64,000 nucleotides of DNA. Origin: Acidovorax sp. Root219. GTDB lineage: Bacteria; Pseudomonadota; Gammaproteobacteria; Burkholderiales; Burkholderiaceae_C. Positions 36,242-46,272 of this stretch are shown piece by piece. How positions within the stretch are numbered: position 1 is the first letter of the stretch; each line of letters starts with the position of its first letter. The position numbers and the translations under genes were made by a program. The notes beneath the pieces are model-generated. The model was given only the letters and a program-made list of their open reading frames with translations, was not told the origin of the DNA and searched no databases. Where the stretch lies: positions 33,823 to 97,822 of the forward strand of contig NZ_LMIJ01000010.1 in the NCBI RefSeq assembly GCF_001428665.1, given 5' to 3'.

Positions 36242-37731
36242 GTGCGGGCTCCTCGGGCCTGCAGCGCAGCCTGCGCATGGGCCATGTCGGAGAACGGCAG
36301 GCGCACGCCGGCCGTCTCCTGGGTGTCTTCGTGTCCCTTGCCGGCGATCAGTACCACGTCCAGGGCATCGGCTTCACCGATGGCGGCCGCGATGGCGGCG
36401 GCGCGGTCGGGCTCGGGCAGCACCGAGGCGCCGGCAATCGTGCCTTGCAGGATCTGGTGGATGATCAGGGCGGGGTCTTCGCTGCGCGGGTTGTCGCTGG
36501 TCACCAGCACGCGGTCGGCCTGCTGCTGCGCCACGGCGCCCATCAGCGGGCGCTTGCCGGCGTCGCGGTCGCCGCCACAGCCGAACACGCACCACAACTG
36601 GCCGCCGCGTTCCTCCGCCAGGGGGCGCAGCGCGCGCAGCGCCTTGTCCAGCGCATCGGGGGTGTGGGCGTAGTCCACGGCCACCAGGGGTTGCCCTGGC
36701 GCCACCAGGCGCTGCATGCGCCCGGGCACCGGCTGCAGGCGGCTGCAGGCATCGACGGCATCGGCCAGGGACACGCCCAGGCTGCGCAGCGTGGCCAGCA
36801 CGCCCAGCAGGTTCAGGATGTTGTACTGGCCGATCACGCGGGTCTGCAGGACCTGCCGCTCTGCGCCCTCCACCACGGTGAAGCGCAGGCCCTGCTCGCC
36901 CAGTGCCACGTCGCGGGCGACCAGGCGGGCGTCGGCTTCAAGGGCTATGCCCCACAGGTCCAGCGCCGTGCCCGCCAGCTCGGCATGCAGTTGCGCGCCG
37001 GCCGGGTCGTCCACGTTGACCACAGCGGCCTGCAGGCCGGCCCAGCCGAACAGCTCGCGCTTGGCCAGCCAGTAGTCGGCCATGCTGCCGTGGTAATCCA
37101 GGTGGTCCTGCGTGAAGTTAGTGAACACGGCCACGCGGATGCGCGTGCCGTCCAGGCGCCGCTCGGCGATGCCGATGGACGAGGCCTCGATGGCGCAAGC
37201 GCCCATTCCCTCCTCCGCGAACTGCGCGAAGGCGCGCTGCAGGCGCACGGGGTCGGGCGTGGTCATGCCGGTGTAGGTGAGTGCCGGTGGCCGCCCGAGC
37301 CCCAGGGTGCCGACGATAGCGCAGCCCTTGCCGTACTGCGGGCCCGCCAGCAGGTTGAGCGCATCGGCCAGCCAAGAGGCGGTGCTGGTCTTGCCGTTGG
37401 TGCCCGTCACGGCAAGCACATCGAGCCGCTGGGTGGGATGGTCGAACCACTCGGCCGCCATCGGGCCGGTGGCGGCCTTGAGGCCCGGCAGTGCGGCGAT
37501 ATGCTCACCCTCCAGCGCAAACACCTCCACGCCCGCCTGCTCCACCAGGCAGGCCGTGGCACCGCGCACCAGGGCATCGGACACATGGGCACGCCCGTCG
37601 GTGGCCGCACCGGGCCAGGCAATGAAGCCGTCGCCCGGGCCGATCAGACGGCTGTCGGTCTGCAGCGTGCCGGTGACGCGGCCGCGCAGCCACTGCACTG
37701 CGTCGCGGGGGGAGTTCAGCACCTGGGTCAC
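36232..37731 (-). CDS. murE: UDP-MurNAc-L-Ala-D-Glu--meso-DAP ligase MurE
   Basis: Adds meso-diaminopimelate to the stem peptide. The 499-residue product has LQTDSRLIGPGDGFIAWPG, the ATP loop AVTGTNGKTSTASWL, the carbamylated-lysine region DYHGSMADYWLAKRELF, and the meso-DAP specificity motif DNPRSEDP. The last motif indicates a DAP-type rather than Lys-type cell wall. dapF at 53904 supplies meso-DAP in the same window. Overlaps ftsI by 4 bases. Confidence 0.97.
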   Translation of the reverse strand: MTQVLNSPRDAVQWLRGRVTGTLQTDSRLIGPGDGFIAWPGAATDGRAHVSDALVRGATACLVEQAGVEVFALEGEHIAALPGLKAATGPMAAEWFDHPTQRLDVLAVTGTNGKTSTASWLADALNLLAGPQYGKGCAIVGTLGLGRPPALTYTGMTTPDPVRLQRAFAQFAEEGMGACAIEASSIGIAERRLDGTRIRVAVFTNFTQDHLDYHGSMADYWLAKRELFGWAGLQAAVVNVDDPAGAQLHAELAGTALDLWGIALEADARLVARDVALGEQGLRFTVVEGAERQVLQTRVIGQYNILNLLGVLATLRSLGVSLADAVDACSRLQPVPGRMQRLVAPGQPLVAVDYAHTPDALDKALRALRPLAEERGGQLWCVFGCGGDRDAGKRPLMGAVAQQQADRVLVTSDNPRSEDPALIIHQILQGTIAGASVLPEPDRAAAIAAAIGEADALDVVLIAGKGHEDTQETAGVRLPFSDMAHAQAALQARGARTWA

Positions 37732-39473
37732 AGGGATTCCTCCACGGGGTTGGCCACGATCTGGGGCTTGACAGCCATGTCGGGCTGCACGCCCATCATG
37801 CGCAGCGTCTGCTGCACCACCTCGCTGAACACCGGGGCGGCCACGGCGCCGCCGTAGTACACACCGTTGTTGGGCTCGTCGATCATCACGGCAACGATGA
37901 TGCGCGGCTTGTCGATGGGCGCCATGCCGGTGAACCAGGCGCGGTACTTGCCGGAGGCATAGCTCTTGCCCACCTGCTTGCGCGCCGTGCCGGACTTGCC
38001 ACCCACCGAATAGCCCAGGGTCTGGGCCTTCTGGCCGGTGCCGCCGGGGCCGGCGGCCATCTGCAGCATCTTGCGCACCTGGTCGGCCGTGCGCTCGGAG
38101 AACACGGGCACGCCGATGGCGGGCTCATCGGTCTTGAACATGGTGGCCGGGATCACCTTGCCGCCGTTGGCGAACACGGTGTACGAACGGGCCATCTGGA
38201 ACAGGCTGGCCGACAGGCCGTAGCCGTAGGACATGGTGGCCTGCTCCACAGGGCGCCAGGTCTTGTAGGGGCGCAGCTTGCCGGTGACGACGCCAGGAAA
38301 AGTGATTTGCGGCTTCTGGCCAAAGCCCGCAGCCGAGAAGGTCTCCCACATTTCACGCGCCGGCATCTGCATGGCGATCTTGGTGGTGCCCACGTTGCTC
38401 GACTTCTGGATCACGCCTTCGACGGTGAGCACCCCATGGTTGCTCGTGTCGGAAATGGTGGAGCCCGTGATGGTGATGCGGCCGGGATTGGTATCCACGA
38501 TCGTGTCGGGCTTGACCCGCCCCGACTCCAGCGCCAGACCGATGGTGAATGGCTTCATGGTCGAACCGGGCTCGAACACATCGGTCAGCGCGCGGTTGCG
38601 CAGTTGCTCGCCAGTGAGGTGCTGGCGCTTGTCGGGCACATAGCTCGGGTAGTTGGCCAGGGCCAGCAATTCGCCCGTGTGGGCATCGAGCACCACCACG
38701 CTACCGGCCTTGGCCTTGTGCAGGGCGACCTGGTCGCGCAGCTTCTGGTAGGCGAAGAACTGCACCTTGCTGTCGATGGACAGTTGCATGTCGCGCCCGT
38801 CCACGGGTGGCACGGTCTCGCCCACGCCCTCGACCACGCGGCCCAGGCGGTCCTTGATCACGCGGCGCGATCCGGCCTTGCCGGCCAGCTCCTTGTTGAA
38901 GGCCAGCTCCATGCCCTCCTGGCCATGGTCCTCGACGTTGGTGAAGCCGACCACGTGCGCAGCAGCCTCGCCCTCGGGGTACTGGCGCTTGTATTCCTTG
39001 CGCTGGTAGATACCCTTGATGCCCAGGGCGGCAATCTGCTGGCCCACTTCCCAGTCGAGCTGGCGCTTGATCCAGACGAAGGTCTTGTCCTCATCGGCCA
39101 GTTTGGCGTTGAGTTCGGACAGCGGCATCTCCAGCAGCTTGGCCAGTTGCTTCATCTTGGCCTTGACCTCGGGCTGGTCCTGCTCCACGTCCTCGGGGAT
39201 GGCCCAGATGCTGGCAGCCGGCACACTGGAGGCCAGGATCAGGCCGTTGCGGTCGAGGATCTTGCCGCGGTTGGCCGGCATCTCCAGGGTGCGGGCAAAG
39301 CGCACCTCGCCCTGGCGCTGGAAGAACGCGTTGCCGAACACCTGCACATAGGCCGCCCGCGCGCCCAGGCCCAGAAAGCCCAGCGCGATCATTGCCACGA
39401 TGAACTTGCTGCGCCAGACGGGCGTCTTGCTGGCCAGCAGCGGGCTGGAGGTGTACAGAACGCTGCGGCTCAT
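37728..39473 (-). CDS. ftsI: Septal transpeptidase FtsI (PBP3)
   Basis: Class B penicillin-binding protein that crosslinks septal peptidoglycan. The 581-residue product has an N-terminal membrane anchor at about 24-42 and a dimerisation domain with NRGKILDRNGLILASS. The transpeptidase motifs are EPGSTMKPF (catalytic Ser), KSSNVG and GGKSGTA. Overlaps ftsL by 4 bases and murE by 4 bases. Length is normal. Confidence 0.97.
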   Translation of the reverse strand: MSRSVLYTSSPLLASKTPVWRSKFIVAMIALGFLGLGARAAYVQVFGNAFFQRQGEVRFARTLEMPANRGKILDRNGLILASSVPAASIWAIPEDVEQDQPEVKAKMKQLAKLLEMPLSELNAKLADEDKTFVWIKRQLDWEVGQQIAALGIKGIYQRKEYKRQYPEGEAAAHVVGFTNVEDHGQEGMELAFNKELAGKAGSRRVIKDRLGRVVEGVGETVPPVDGRDMQLSIDSKVQFFAYQKLRDQVALHKAKAGSVVVLDAHTGELLALANYPSYVPDKRQHLTGEQLRNRALTDVFEPGSTMKPFTIGLALESGRVKPDTIVDTNPGRITITGSTISDTSNHGVLTVEGVIQKSSNVGTTKIAMQMPAREMWETFSAAGFGQKPQITFPGVVTGKLRPYKTWRPVEQATMSYGYGLSASLFQMARSYTVFANGGKVIPATMFKTDEPAIGVPVFSERTADQVRKMLQMAAGPGGTGQKAQTLGYSVGGKSGTARKQVGKSYASGKYRAWFTGMAPIDKPRIIVAVMIDEPNNGVYYGGAVAAPVFSEVVQQTLRMMGVQPDMAVKPQIVANPVEESL

Positions 39474-39796
39474 GGCTGCACCCCTGTGGCGGGTGCCGCG
39501 GCCTGCGAGGGCGAGGCGGCGGCCGTGACACCGGCCGGGTCGGACACGTACTGGGTGATGGCCGGCGTGGCCGTGCGCATCTGCAGCTGCGCGCGCGCGA
39601 GCTTTTCCACGCGCAGCGGCGTGGCCTGGGCGCGCTTTTCCACCTGCAGGCGCTGGTGCTCGGTTTCCAGCCGGCGGGCCTCGGCCGTGGCGCGGTCGAG
39701 CTCGGTGAACAGGCGGCGCGACTGGTACTGGGTGTGCACCAGGAACAGCGCGCTGGCCAGCACCGCCAGCAGCAGCACCAGGTTCAACCGGGTCAT
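39470..39796 (-). CDS. ftsL: Cell division protein FtsL
   Basis: Small bitopic divisome protein that pairs with FtsB and FtsQ. The 108-residue product has one membrane segment (about 5-22) and a leucine-zipper-like coiled coil ([20 protein letters not shown]). The C-terminus is an Ala/Pro-rich tail. Identification rests on size, topology and its fixed place between rsmH and ftsI, since the sequence is poorly conserved. Overlaps both neighbours by 4 bases. Confidence 0.93.
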   Translation of the reverse strand: MTRLNLVLLLAVLASALFLVHTQYQSRRLFTELDRATAEARRLETEHQRLQVEKRAQATPLRVEKLARAQLQMRTATPAITQYVSDPAGVTAAASPSQAAAPATGVQP

Positions 39797-40722
39797 GCGG
39801 GCACCTCGGTGCGCTCGGCCACGCGCATGATCGCGCTGCGCGAACGGGGGTTGCCGGCCACTTCGGCCGCGCTGGGCTTGATGCGGTCCAGCGCCACCAG
39901 CCTCATGGCCTGGGGCACGGCAAAGGGTGCGCGGCGGTCGTAGACCTCCTTGGAGTGCTTGGCGATGAACTGCTTGACGATGCGGTCTTCCAGCGAATGG
40001 AAGCTGATCACCGCCAGGCGCCCGCCCGGCTGCAGCACCGACAGGCTGGCCTCTAGCGCCTGTTGCAGCTCTTCAAGCTCGGCGTTGATGAAAATCCGAA
40101 GAGCCTGAAATGTGCGCGTTGCAGGGTTCTGGCCCTGCTCGCGGGTTTTGACCGTGCCAGCCACGAGACTGGCCAGTTCACCGGTGGTTGCAACAGGCCC
40201 CCGCTCTTCGCGCCGCGCAACAATCGCCTTTGCAATGGGGCCAGCAAACCGTTCTTCACCGTAGTCACGTATCACCTCCGCAATCTGTTGAACCTCGGCA
40301 GTTGCCAACCACTGGGCCACGCTTTCGCCACGCGTGGTATCCATGCGCATGTCCAGCGGGCCATCGAAACGGAAACTGAAACCCCGCTCGGGGCTGTCGA
40401 TCTGGGGCGAGCTCACGCCCAGGTCCATCAGCACGCCTGCGGCACTGCCCGCAGGCAGTTCACCGAGGTGGCGAAATCCTTCGTGCCGAATGGAAAAACG
40501 CGCATCGTTGATGCGCGTTGCTTCGGCGATGGCTTCGGGGTCCTTGTCGAATGCCACAAGACGCCCCTCTGGCCCCAGCCGCAGCAAGATCCGGCGCGAG
40601 TGCCCCCCGCGCCCGAAGGTGGCGTCCACAAAGGTGCCAGACGGCTCGGGGCCCGCGCCGCCGAGCAGCGCGTCCACCGCTTCTTCGAGCAGGACGGTCG
40701 TATGTTGCAAAGCCTCGGTCAC
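39793..40722 (-). CDS. rsmH: 16S rRNA (cytosine-1402-N4) methyltransferase RsmH
   Basis: SAM-dependent methyltransferase acting on C1402 of 16S rRNA. The 309-residue product has the conserved start [14 protein letters not shown], the SAM motif [35 protein letters not shown] and the late motif [16 protein letters not shown]. It sits 9 bases after mraZ, the standard arrangement at the head of this cluster. Confidence 0.97.
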   Translation of the reverse strand: MTEALQHTTVLLEEAVDALLGGAGPEPSGTFVDATFGRGGHSRRILLRLGPEGRLVAFDKDPEAIAEATRINDARFSIRHEGFRHLGELPAGSAAGVLMDLGVSSPQIDSPERGFSFRFDGPLDMRMDTTRGESVAQWLATAEVQQIAEVIRDYGEERFAGPIAKAIVARREERGPVATTGELASLVAGTVKTREQGQNPATRTFQALRIFINAELEELQQALEASLSVLQPGGRLAVISFHSLEDRIVKQFIAKHSKEVYDRRAPFAVPQAMRLVALDRIKPSAAEVAGNPRSRSAIMRVAERTEVPA

Positions 40723-40731
40723 CGCGCGCCT

Positions 40732-41160
40732 TTAGAAAGAGAAGTCCTTGAAGACGTCGGGCATTTCACCCTGCATGGCCTTGGCCTCCTGCTCGTCATA
40801 GGTGGCCTTGTCCCAGAGTTCGAAATGGTTGCCCATGCCCAGCAGCATGGTCTCGCGCGAAATGCCGGCGGCCTCGCGCAGTTCGGGGGAAACGAGGACG
40901 CGCCCCGTGCCGTCCATCTCCACGTCCTGGGCATTGCCCAGGAAGATGCGCTTCCACCACTGGGCGGACATGGGCAGCTCGGCAATGCGCTCGCGGAATT
41001 TTTCCCACTCGGGACGGGGAAAGACCATCAGGCAGCCATGGGGGTGCTTGGTGATCGTGAGTTGCCCGGCGGCCGTCGCGGCGAGGACGTCACGATGCCG
41101 GGTCGGCACGGACAGCCGACCCTTCGCATCGAGACTCAGCGACGAGGCACCTTGGAACAC
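40732..41160 (-). CDS. mraZ: Transcriptional regulator MraZ
   Basis: Ring-forming DNA-binding protein that in E. coli represses its own cluster promoter. The 142-residue product holds two AbrB-like halves, each with the DxxxR signature (DAKGRLSVP and [10 protein letters not shown]). The GTG at 41160 gives the family-standard start [11 protein letters not shown] and length; an upstream ATG at 41190 is less likely. It lies directly downstream of the repeat array that I interpret as its own operator. Confidence 0.96.
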   Translation of the reverse strand: MFQGASSLSLDAKGRLSVPTRHRDVLAATAAGQLTITKHPHGCLMVFPRPEWEKFRERIAELPMSAQWWKRIFLGNAQDVEMDGTGRVLVSPELREAAGISRETMLLGMGNHFELWDKATYDEQEAKAMQGEMPDVFKDFSF

Positions 41161-41217
41161 GAAAAAAATCCCCACTCGGTATGGATCCACTCAACCCGTG
41201 CAAAGGGTCTTCGAGGG

Positions 41218-41251
41218 CACTTTTCACCACTTAATTGCACTTTTTTGCACT
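41218..41251 (-). promoter_or_regulatory. MraZ box array, four AGTG repeats at 10-bp period
   Basis: On the minus strand AGTG occurs four times (plus-strand CACT at 41218, 41228, 41238 and 41248), each exactly 10 bases apart. They lie 58 bases upstream of the mraZ start. Known MraZ targets are short direct repeats spaced by 5 bases, that is one per helical turn, upstream of mraZ. The regular phasing supports binding of a ring-shaped oligomer. Inferred as the autoregulatory operator. Confidence 0.82.
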
Positions 41252-41276
41252 GTAGCAGGAAAAGCACACCGAGCAA
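41249..41276 (-). promoter_or_regulatory. Candidate mraZ (division cluster) promoter
   Basis: Minus-strand TTGCTC (41271-41276) and TACAGT (41249-41254) with a 16-base spacer fit a moderate sigma-70 promoter. The start point would fall inside the AGTG array, so MraZ binding would block transcription. The spacing and -10 match are acceptable, the -35 weak. The remaining gap to hslU (41277-41412) is comparatively AT-rich and shows no other feature I can name. Confidence 0.45.
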
Positions 41277-41412
41277 GGGGGTGCACAACAAACTTTTGTA
41301 ATGAAATCAAGGACTTAGGCGCAACTCCGAAGAAGCCAAACAAGCAAAAGTCGTTGAAAAAGAACCACTTAGAGCAGCCTATGCAAGTGTTACCTCAAGG
41401 CAGCGCCCAAGG

Positions 41413-42744
41413 TCACAGGATGTAGCGCGAGAGGTCCTCGTTCTGGCTCAGGGTTTGCAGCCGGGCATCGACATAGGCCGCATCGATGGTGACCGTCTGA
41501 CCCGACAGCCGCGTGGCGTCGAAACTCACCTCATCGAGCAGCCGCTCCATCACGGTGGAAAGCCGGCGCGCGCCGATGTTCTCGGTGCGCTCGTTGACCT
41601 CGAACGCGATGTGCGCCAGGCGCGTGATGCCCTCGGAGGCGAATTCCAGGGTGACCCCCTCGGTGGCCAGCAGCGCCTGGTACTGCTTGACCAGGGAGGC
41701 ATGGGTCTGCACGAGGATGGCCTCGAAATCCTGCACCGAGAGCGAGCCCAATTCCACCCGGATCGGAAAGCGCCCCTGCAGTTCGGGAATCAGGTCGCTG
41801 GGCTTGGCCAGGTGAAAGGCGCCCGAGGCGATGAACAGGATGTGGTCGGTCTTGACCATGCCGTACTTGGTGGACACGGTGGTTCCCTCCACCAGCGGCA
41901 GCAGATCGCGCTGCACGCCCTGGCGCGAAACATCGGCGCCACTGCTTTCCTGGCGCGATGCCACCTTGTCGATCTCGTCGATGAAGACGATGCCGTTCTG
42001 CTCGGCGTTGGCGATGGCGCGGGTCTTGATCTCTTCCTCGTTGACGAGCTTGGCGGCCTCCTCCTCAACGAGCAGCTTGAGCGCCTCGGCGATCTTGAGC
42101 TTGCGCGTGCGCCGCTTGTCCTGGCCCATCTGGCTGAACATGCCACGCAACTGCTCGGTCATCTCCTCCATGCCCGAGGGGCCCATGATCTCCAGCGCTG
42201 GCCGGCTTTCGGCCACGTCGATCTCGATCTCCTTGTCGTCGAGCGAGCCCTCGCGCAGCTTCTTGCGAAACACCTGGCGCGCCGTGCTGTCGGTGGCAGG
42301 GGGTGCTTCACCGCCGGCGCCCGAGCGGGCCACGGGGATCAGCACGTCCAGGATGCGCTCTTCGGCTGCATCCTCGGCACGCGCGCGCACCTTGCGGGTC
42401 TCGGCATCGCGCGTCTGTTTGACGGCGATCTCGGCCAGATCGCGGATGATGGAGTCCACGTCCTTGCCCACATAGCCCACCTCGGTGAACTTGGTGGCCT
42501 CGACCTTGATGAAGGGCGCATCGGCCAGGCGCGCCAGGCGCCGGGCGATCTCGGTCTTGCCGACGCCTGTCGGGCCGATCATGAGGATGTTCTTGGGAGT
42601 GATCTCGTGGCGCAGCGCGCCCTCGACCTGCTGGCGGCGCCAGCGGTTGCGCAGCGCGATGGCCACCGCACGCTTGGCGCTGGCCTGGCCAACGATGTGG
42701 TGGTCGAGTTCGGAGACGATTTCTTGGGGGGTCATGGACGACAT
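41413..42744 (-). CDS. hslU: ATP-dependent protease ATPase subunit HslU
   Basis: Unfoldase hexamer that feeds substrates to the HslV peptidase. The 443-residue product, identical in length to E. coli HslU, has [20 protein letters not shown], Walker [13 protein letters not shown], the pore motif GYVGKD, the intermediate domain (about 110-230), Walker [10 protein letters not shown] and the C-terminal LSRYIL that docks into HslV. ATG 42744 ([10 protein letters not shown]) is chosen. It follows hslV after 106 bases. Confidence 0.97.
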   Translation of the reverse strand: MSSMTPQEIVSELDHHIVGQASAKRAVAIALRNRWRRQQVEGALRHEITPKNILMIGPTGVGKTEIARRLARLADAPFIKVEATKFTEVGYVGKDVDSIIRDLAEIAVKQTRDAETRKVRARAEDAAEERILDVLIPVARSGAGGEAPPATDSTARQVFRKKLREGSLDDKEIEIDVAESRPALEIMGPSGMEEMTEQLRGMFSQMGQDKRRTRKLKIAEALKLLVEEEAAKLVNEEEIKTRAIANAEQNGIVFIDEIDKVASRQESSGADVSRQGVQRDLLPLVEGTTVSTKYGMVKTDHILFIASGAFHLAKPSDLIPELQGRFPIRVELGSLSVQDFEAILVQTHASLVKQYQALLATEGVTLEFASEGITRLAHIAFEVNERTENIGARRLSTVMERLLDEVSFDATRLSGQTVTIDAAYVDARLQTLSQNEDLSRYIL

Positions 42745-42850
42745 GGGGATCCGCCTGGGTTCGGTGGGGGAACCGGCCGCCGCATCACACTGCGGCCGGC
42801 ACCATGAAAGGGAGGGCTCGGGTCGCGCAGTCGCGCACCGGGCAAAGCCA

Positions 42851-43414
42851 TCAAAGCGTTTCGATGGTGTGGTGCATGTTGGTGTAGATGCACAGTTCAC
42901 CCGCGATCTCGAGGGACTTCTTGACGATCTCCTGCGCCGGCAGGTCGGTGTGGTTGAGCAGCGCCTTGGCGGCCGAGTGGGCATAGGCCCCGCCCGAGCC
43001 GATGGCCACGATGCCCTGCTCGGGCTCCAGCACGTCGCCGTTGCCGGTGATGATGAGCGAAGCCTCCAGGTCGGCTACCGCCAGCATGGCCTCCAGGCGG
43101 CGCAACACGCGGTCGGTGCGCCAGTCCTTGGTCAGTTCGATGGCGGCACGCACCAGGTGGCCCTGGTGCTTGTCGAGCTTGGCCTCGAAGCGCTCGAACA
43201 GCGTGAAGGCATCGGCCGTGGCGCCCGCAAAGCCGGCCAGCACCTTGCCATGGTGCAGCTTGCGCACCTTGCGGGCGGTGCCCTTGACGACGATGTTGCC
43301 CAGGGTGACCTGGCCGTCCCCGCCAATGGCTACCTGCACGCCGGCAGGGGTCTGGCGGCGCACGCTCAGGATGGTGGTGCCGTGAAACACCGGGTGGTTG
43401 TTTGAGGAATCCAT
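42851..43414 (-). CDS. hslV: ATP-dependent protease peptidase subunit HslV
   Basis: Proteasome-like threonine peptidase. The 187-residue product starts [12 protein letters not shown] before TTILSVRR. Removal of this short propeptide would expose the catalytic Thr, as in other HslV proteins that keep an FHG-TT start. Also visible are [15 protein letters not shown] and the [15 protein letters not shown] segment. Paired with hslU downstream; the typical hslV-hslU order. Confidence 0.97.
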   Translation of the reverse strand: MDSSNNHPVFHGTTILSVRRQTPAGVQVAIGGDGQVTLGNIVVKGTARKVRKLHHGKVLAGFAGATADAFTLFERFEAKLDKHQGHLVRAAIELTKDWRTDRVLRRLEAMLAVADLEASLIITGNGDVLEPEQGIVAIGSGGAYAHSAAKALLNHTDLPAQEIVKKSLEIAGELCIYTNMHHTIETL

Positions 43415-43491
43415 AGCTGCCGCAGATGGGGGCGCCGGCACGGCTTTCAAGCCGGGGCAGCGCCCGCCGCCCGGCACAGGCACGCAGCCCG

Positions 43492-45213
43492 TCAGTTCTT
43501 GCGGGGGATCACCCAGGCGTGCTCGTTGATACCGATCACGTTGAAGAAGATGGCCACCAGGCGCTGCAGGTTGTGGAAATGCACCTCATGGCCCTGGCCC
43601 TGCTGCTCTGCGGCCCAGTTGAGCACCGAACCGGCCGCAGCGAAGTCGACGCGGATCAGCTTGTCGCAGGACACCGTGAGCGGCACCCCGGGGCGCATCA
43701 GCGCCTGGAAGGGCTCAAGCAGCGGGGTGGCATCGCCATCGATGTGGCCGCTGAGCGAGGCCACAGGCGTGTTGTCCAGCGTCGCAGGAACCGAGGCATC
43801 AAAACCGAAGTCCGACGCCAGCATGTCCCGCTCCGCGGGCGCCGCAGCCTGGCTGCTGGTCGCTGTAGCATCGTCCGAATAGCCCATCTTGGGGGCCACC
43901 CAGGAGGGCGGCGACACCTCATAGGTCACGCAGTAGTCGAGCGCCACCAATTCGAACTCGTCAGGCCGGCCCATCAGGCGCAGCGCTGCCATGCGCAGGC
44001 GCCACCACTCGGGGCCTGAGGCGCGATCACCCGACTGGGTCATGATCTCCATCAGCGTCGTGAGCCGGTCCACCCCCGAGAACACGAACTGGCCCGCACG
44101 GTCCGCCCACTTGGTGAACTGGTCTGCCAGCAGGGGCACGGCGGCATCGTCGATGCCGGCGATGCGCGTCCAGGCCAGCGTCCAGGGCGCAGCAGAGCGC
44201 TCGATGGAGGCCTGCAGCGCCGCCACGGATGACACCGTAAGCCGCGGGGGCGCATTCCAGCTGAAATCCCGGCGGGCCGCACCCGCTGCGGGCGCCTGCT
44301 CCTGCACCAGACCGAGCTGCTCGGGCATGGAGAACCACAAGGGCGCCGAGCGGCTGAAGCCGGCGGCAAAATCGATGGCCAGGGTGTCGAAGCGGTCGTG
44401 CTGGCCCGTCGCGCGGTACAGATCGAACAGCGTCATCCAGATTTCCAGCTGCTGCGCCGGCTCGTCCTGCTGGTGCTGTGCCAACACGTCGAGCAAGCCG
44501 GACTCCGCCCCTGCGTGATCGCCGTTGGCGAAGCGGATGGCGGCCTCTTCAAGGTCGGGTTCGTGCACGAATTCCTCCGGTGCGGATGCGGTTTCGGGCG
44601 TTGGTGCCGGACTCGGGTCAAACGATGCCAGTACGTCCTGCCGCGGCGGCTCCCCCCGCATGGTCGCATCGATGCCGCCAAACTGGCCGATCGCCATGCT
44701 GTCGTCATCAAAAAGGGGCTTGACCGCCGCAGGGGCGGCGGCAATGGGCGCGGCCAGGCTGACGGGCGCGGTGGGCGCGAAGGCGCGTGCAGCGGCCTCG
44801 TCCTCCCCGCGAAAATCCGCAGGCTGGGTGGGGGCGTCGGCGTTGGCCTTGCTCTTCCACCACTGCTGCGACATCTGCGCCTCGATCTCGTCGATCTTCT
44901 TGAGCGTCACGGCGCGCTCGTCGGGCGAGGCCATGCTGCTCTGGAAGAACGAGGGGCGTGCGGTGGGGTCTTCGGTGCGCTGGCCTTGCAGCACTTCGCG
45001 CTGGCGCAGCTTGCGCAGCTGATCGAACTCGCGGCGGCGCACGAAATCGTTGCGGCGCTTGCGCTCGATCATCTCCTTGAGCATCTGCTTGCTGTACTGG
45101 CTCTCCCGGTCGTCCTGAAGCGAGTCGAGCTCGGTCCAGTTTGTCGTCGGGTTGCGCACAAACCGCACCATCTTGGACAGCAGGCCGCCGGGCGTGGTTT
45201 CTTCCTTGCTCAT
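43492..45213 (-). CDS. STAS-domain protein with FimV-like helical region
   Basis: Function unknown. The 573-residue cytoplasmic protein has a charged N-terminal coiled region (about 40-115, [20 protein letters not shown]), a low-complexity linker and a TPR-like segment at about 215-300 ([20 protein letters not shown]) that recalls FimV or TPR adaptors. Two STAS-like segments follow, the second at about 490-565 ([20 protein letters not shown] and [19 protein letters not shown]). The C-terminal part resembles MlaB-type STAS proteins. It lies 77 bases upstream of hslV. A signalling or scaffold role is inferred only. Confidence 0.72.
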   Translation of the reverse strand: MSKEETTPGGLLSKMVRFVRNPTTNWTELDSLQDDRESQYSKQMLKEMIERKRRNDFVRRREFDQLRKLRQREVLQGQRTEDPTARPSFFQSSMASPDERAVTLKKIDEIEAQMSQQWWKSKANADAPTQPADFRGEDEAAARAFAPTAPVSLAAPIAAAPAAVKPLFDDDSMAIGQFGGIDATMRGEPPRQDVLASFDPSPAPTPETASAPEEFVHEPDLEEAAIRFANGDHAGAESGLLDVLAQHQQDEPAQQLEIWMTLFDLYRATGQHDRFDTLAIDFAAGFSRSAPLWFSMPEQLGLVQEQAPAAGAARRDFSWNAPPRLTVSSVAALQASIERSAAPWTLAWTRIAGIDDAAVPLLADQFTKWADRAGQFVFSGVDRLTTLMEIMTQSGDRASGPEWWRLRMAALRLMGRPDEFELVALDYCVTYEVSPPSWVAPKMGYSDDATATSSQAAAPAERDMLASDFGFDASVPATLDNTPVASLSGHIDGDATPLLEPFQALMRPGVPLTVSCDKLIRVDFAAAGSVLNWAAEQQGQGHEVHFHNLQRLVAIFFNVIGINEHAWVIPRKN

Positions 45214-45266
45214 GGGGTAGGCGAGAGAGGGTGCGTGCGCATGGGTGCATTCAGGCCGGGCGGACT

Positions 45267-46052
45267 TCAGTCACCGAACATTTTCTGCTTGAGTTCACGG
45301 CGCTGTTGCGCTTCGAGCGACAGCGTGGCTGTGGGGCGGGCGATCAGGCGGCCGACACCGATGGGCTCGCCCGTCTCGTCACAGTAGCCATAGTCGCCAG
45401 CGTCGATGCGGGCGATGGACTGCTCGATCTTCTTGAGCAGCTTGCGCTCGCGATCGCGCGTGCGCAACTCCAGGGCGTGCTCTTCCTCGATGGTGGCACG
45501 GTCGGCAGGGTCCGGCACCACCACGGTGTCTTCACGCAGGTGCTCGGTGGTTTCACCGGCACTGTTGTGGATGTCCTGCTTGAGCTGGACCAGCTTCAGG
45601 CGAAAGAACGCCATCTGCTTTTCGTTCATGTATTCGCTGTCAGGCATGGCCAGGACTTCAGCGTCGGTCAGCTCCTGGGCCGTCTTGGCTTTCCAGTTGT
45701 TGGCCAGCTTGGGGTCTTTTTTGGCAGCAGTGAAAGTGGGATGCACTTGCGCGGTCGTGGGCATGGTCTGTTGGTAGCTGGCTTTGGCAGCGGTGGAAGC
45801 CGTTGCCTGTGCCATGGATGGTACGGTCAATTGGGCCAATCGGGAAGAAGGCCGGGTCGTGCGCACGGGTACATGGGATCCCGCCTGCAGAACAGGTTCG
45901 GGGGCGACGGGCACCGGGGCGGCTGTCGCCTTGGGAGCAGCCTTGGCAGGGGCCTTTGCAGCAGCTTTGGCTGCCGCTGGTGCGGCAGCGCTTTTACCCG
46001 CGCTCGGGGCTGCTTTCGCAGCCGCCTTGGATTTGCTGGTTTCGGCTTTCAC
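45267..46052 (-). CDS. dksA: DksA with long N-terminal extension and lost zinc Cys
   Basis: RNA polymerase secondary-channel factor that acts with ppGpp in the stringent response. The core (about 127-261) matches DksA: EYMNEKQMAFFRLKL, the coiled coil, and the tip region VVPDPADRATIEEEHALELR with the functional Asp pair. Of the four zinc-finger cysteines only one remains (Cys224 in GYCDETGEPIG); the later pair is replaced in TATLSLEAQ. The first 120 residues or so are Ala/Lys/Pro-rich and unlike E. coli DksA. It lies 53 bases upstream of the STAS protein gene. Confidence 0.93.
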   Translation of the reverse strand: MKAETSKSKAAAKAAPSAGKSAAAPAAAKAAAKAPAKAAPKATAAPVPVAPEPVLQAGSHVPVRTTRPSSRLAQLTVPSMAQATASTAAKASYQQTMPTTAQVHPTFTAAKKDPKLANNWKAKTAQELTDAEVLAMPDSEYMNEKQMAFFRLKLVQLKQDIHNSAGETTEHLREDTVVVPDPADRATIEEEHALELRTRDRERKLLKKIEQSIARIDAGDYGYCDETGEPIGVGRLIARPTATLSLEAQQRRELKQKMFGD

Positions 46053-46272
46053 TTCCTGGTCTCCTCGCTATACGGGCGGGCCCAGGCTGCGCTGGCAGCC
46101 AAGGGCGGATGGCAAGCCTTCCGGGGTTTTACCGGGGCGCGATTGTATCGACCTGGGCTGACGCAAACGAAAACGTTGCAGATACGACACATCTTGCCAG
46201 CCATATCGCGGTTTTCCGAGGCAAATCGCGAAGGGGACGCTTGTTGACAATCCCCAACCAGCTCAGCGCCCG

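Noticed and set aside
33509-36673. 1054-codon open frame on the plus strand across murD, mraY and murF
   Set aside because: It spans three well-identified minus-strand genes, has low-complexity composition and no recognisable motif. Such long antisense frames are common at this GC content.
46142-46147. TACAAT as a -10 element for dksA
   Set aside because: No acceptable -35 hexamer at 16-18 bases; too weak to list as a promoter.
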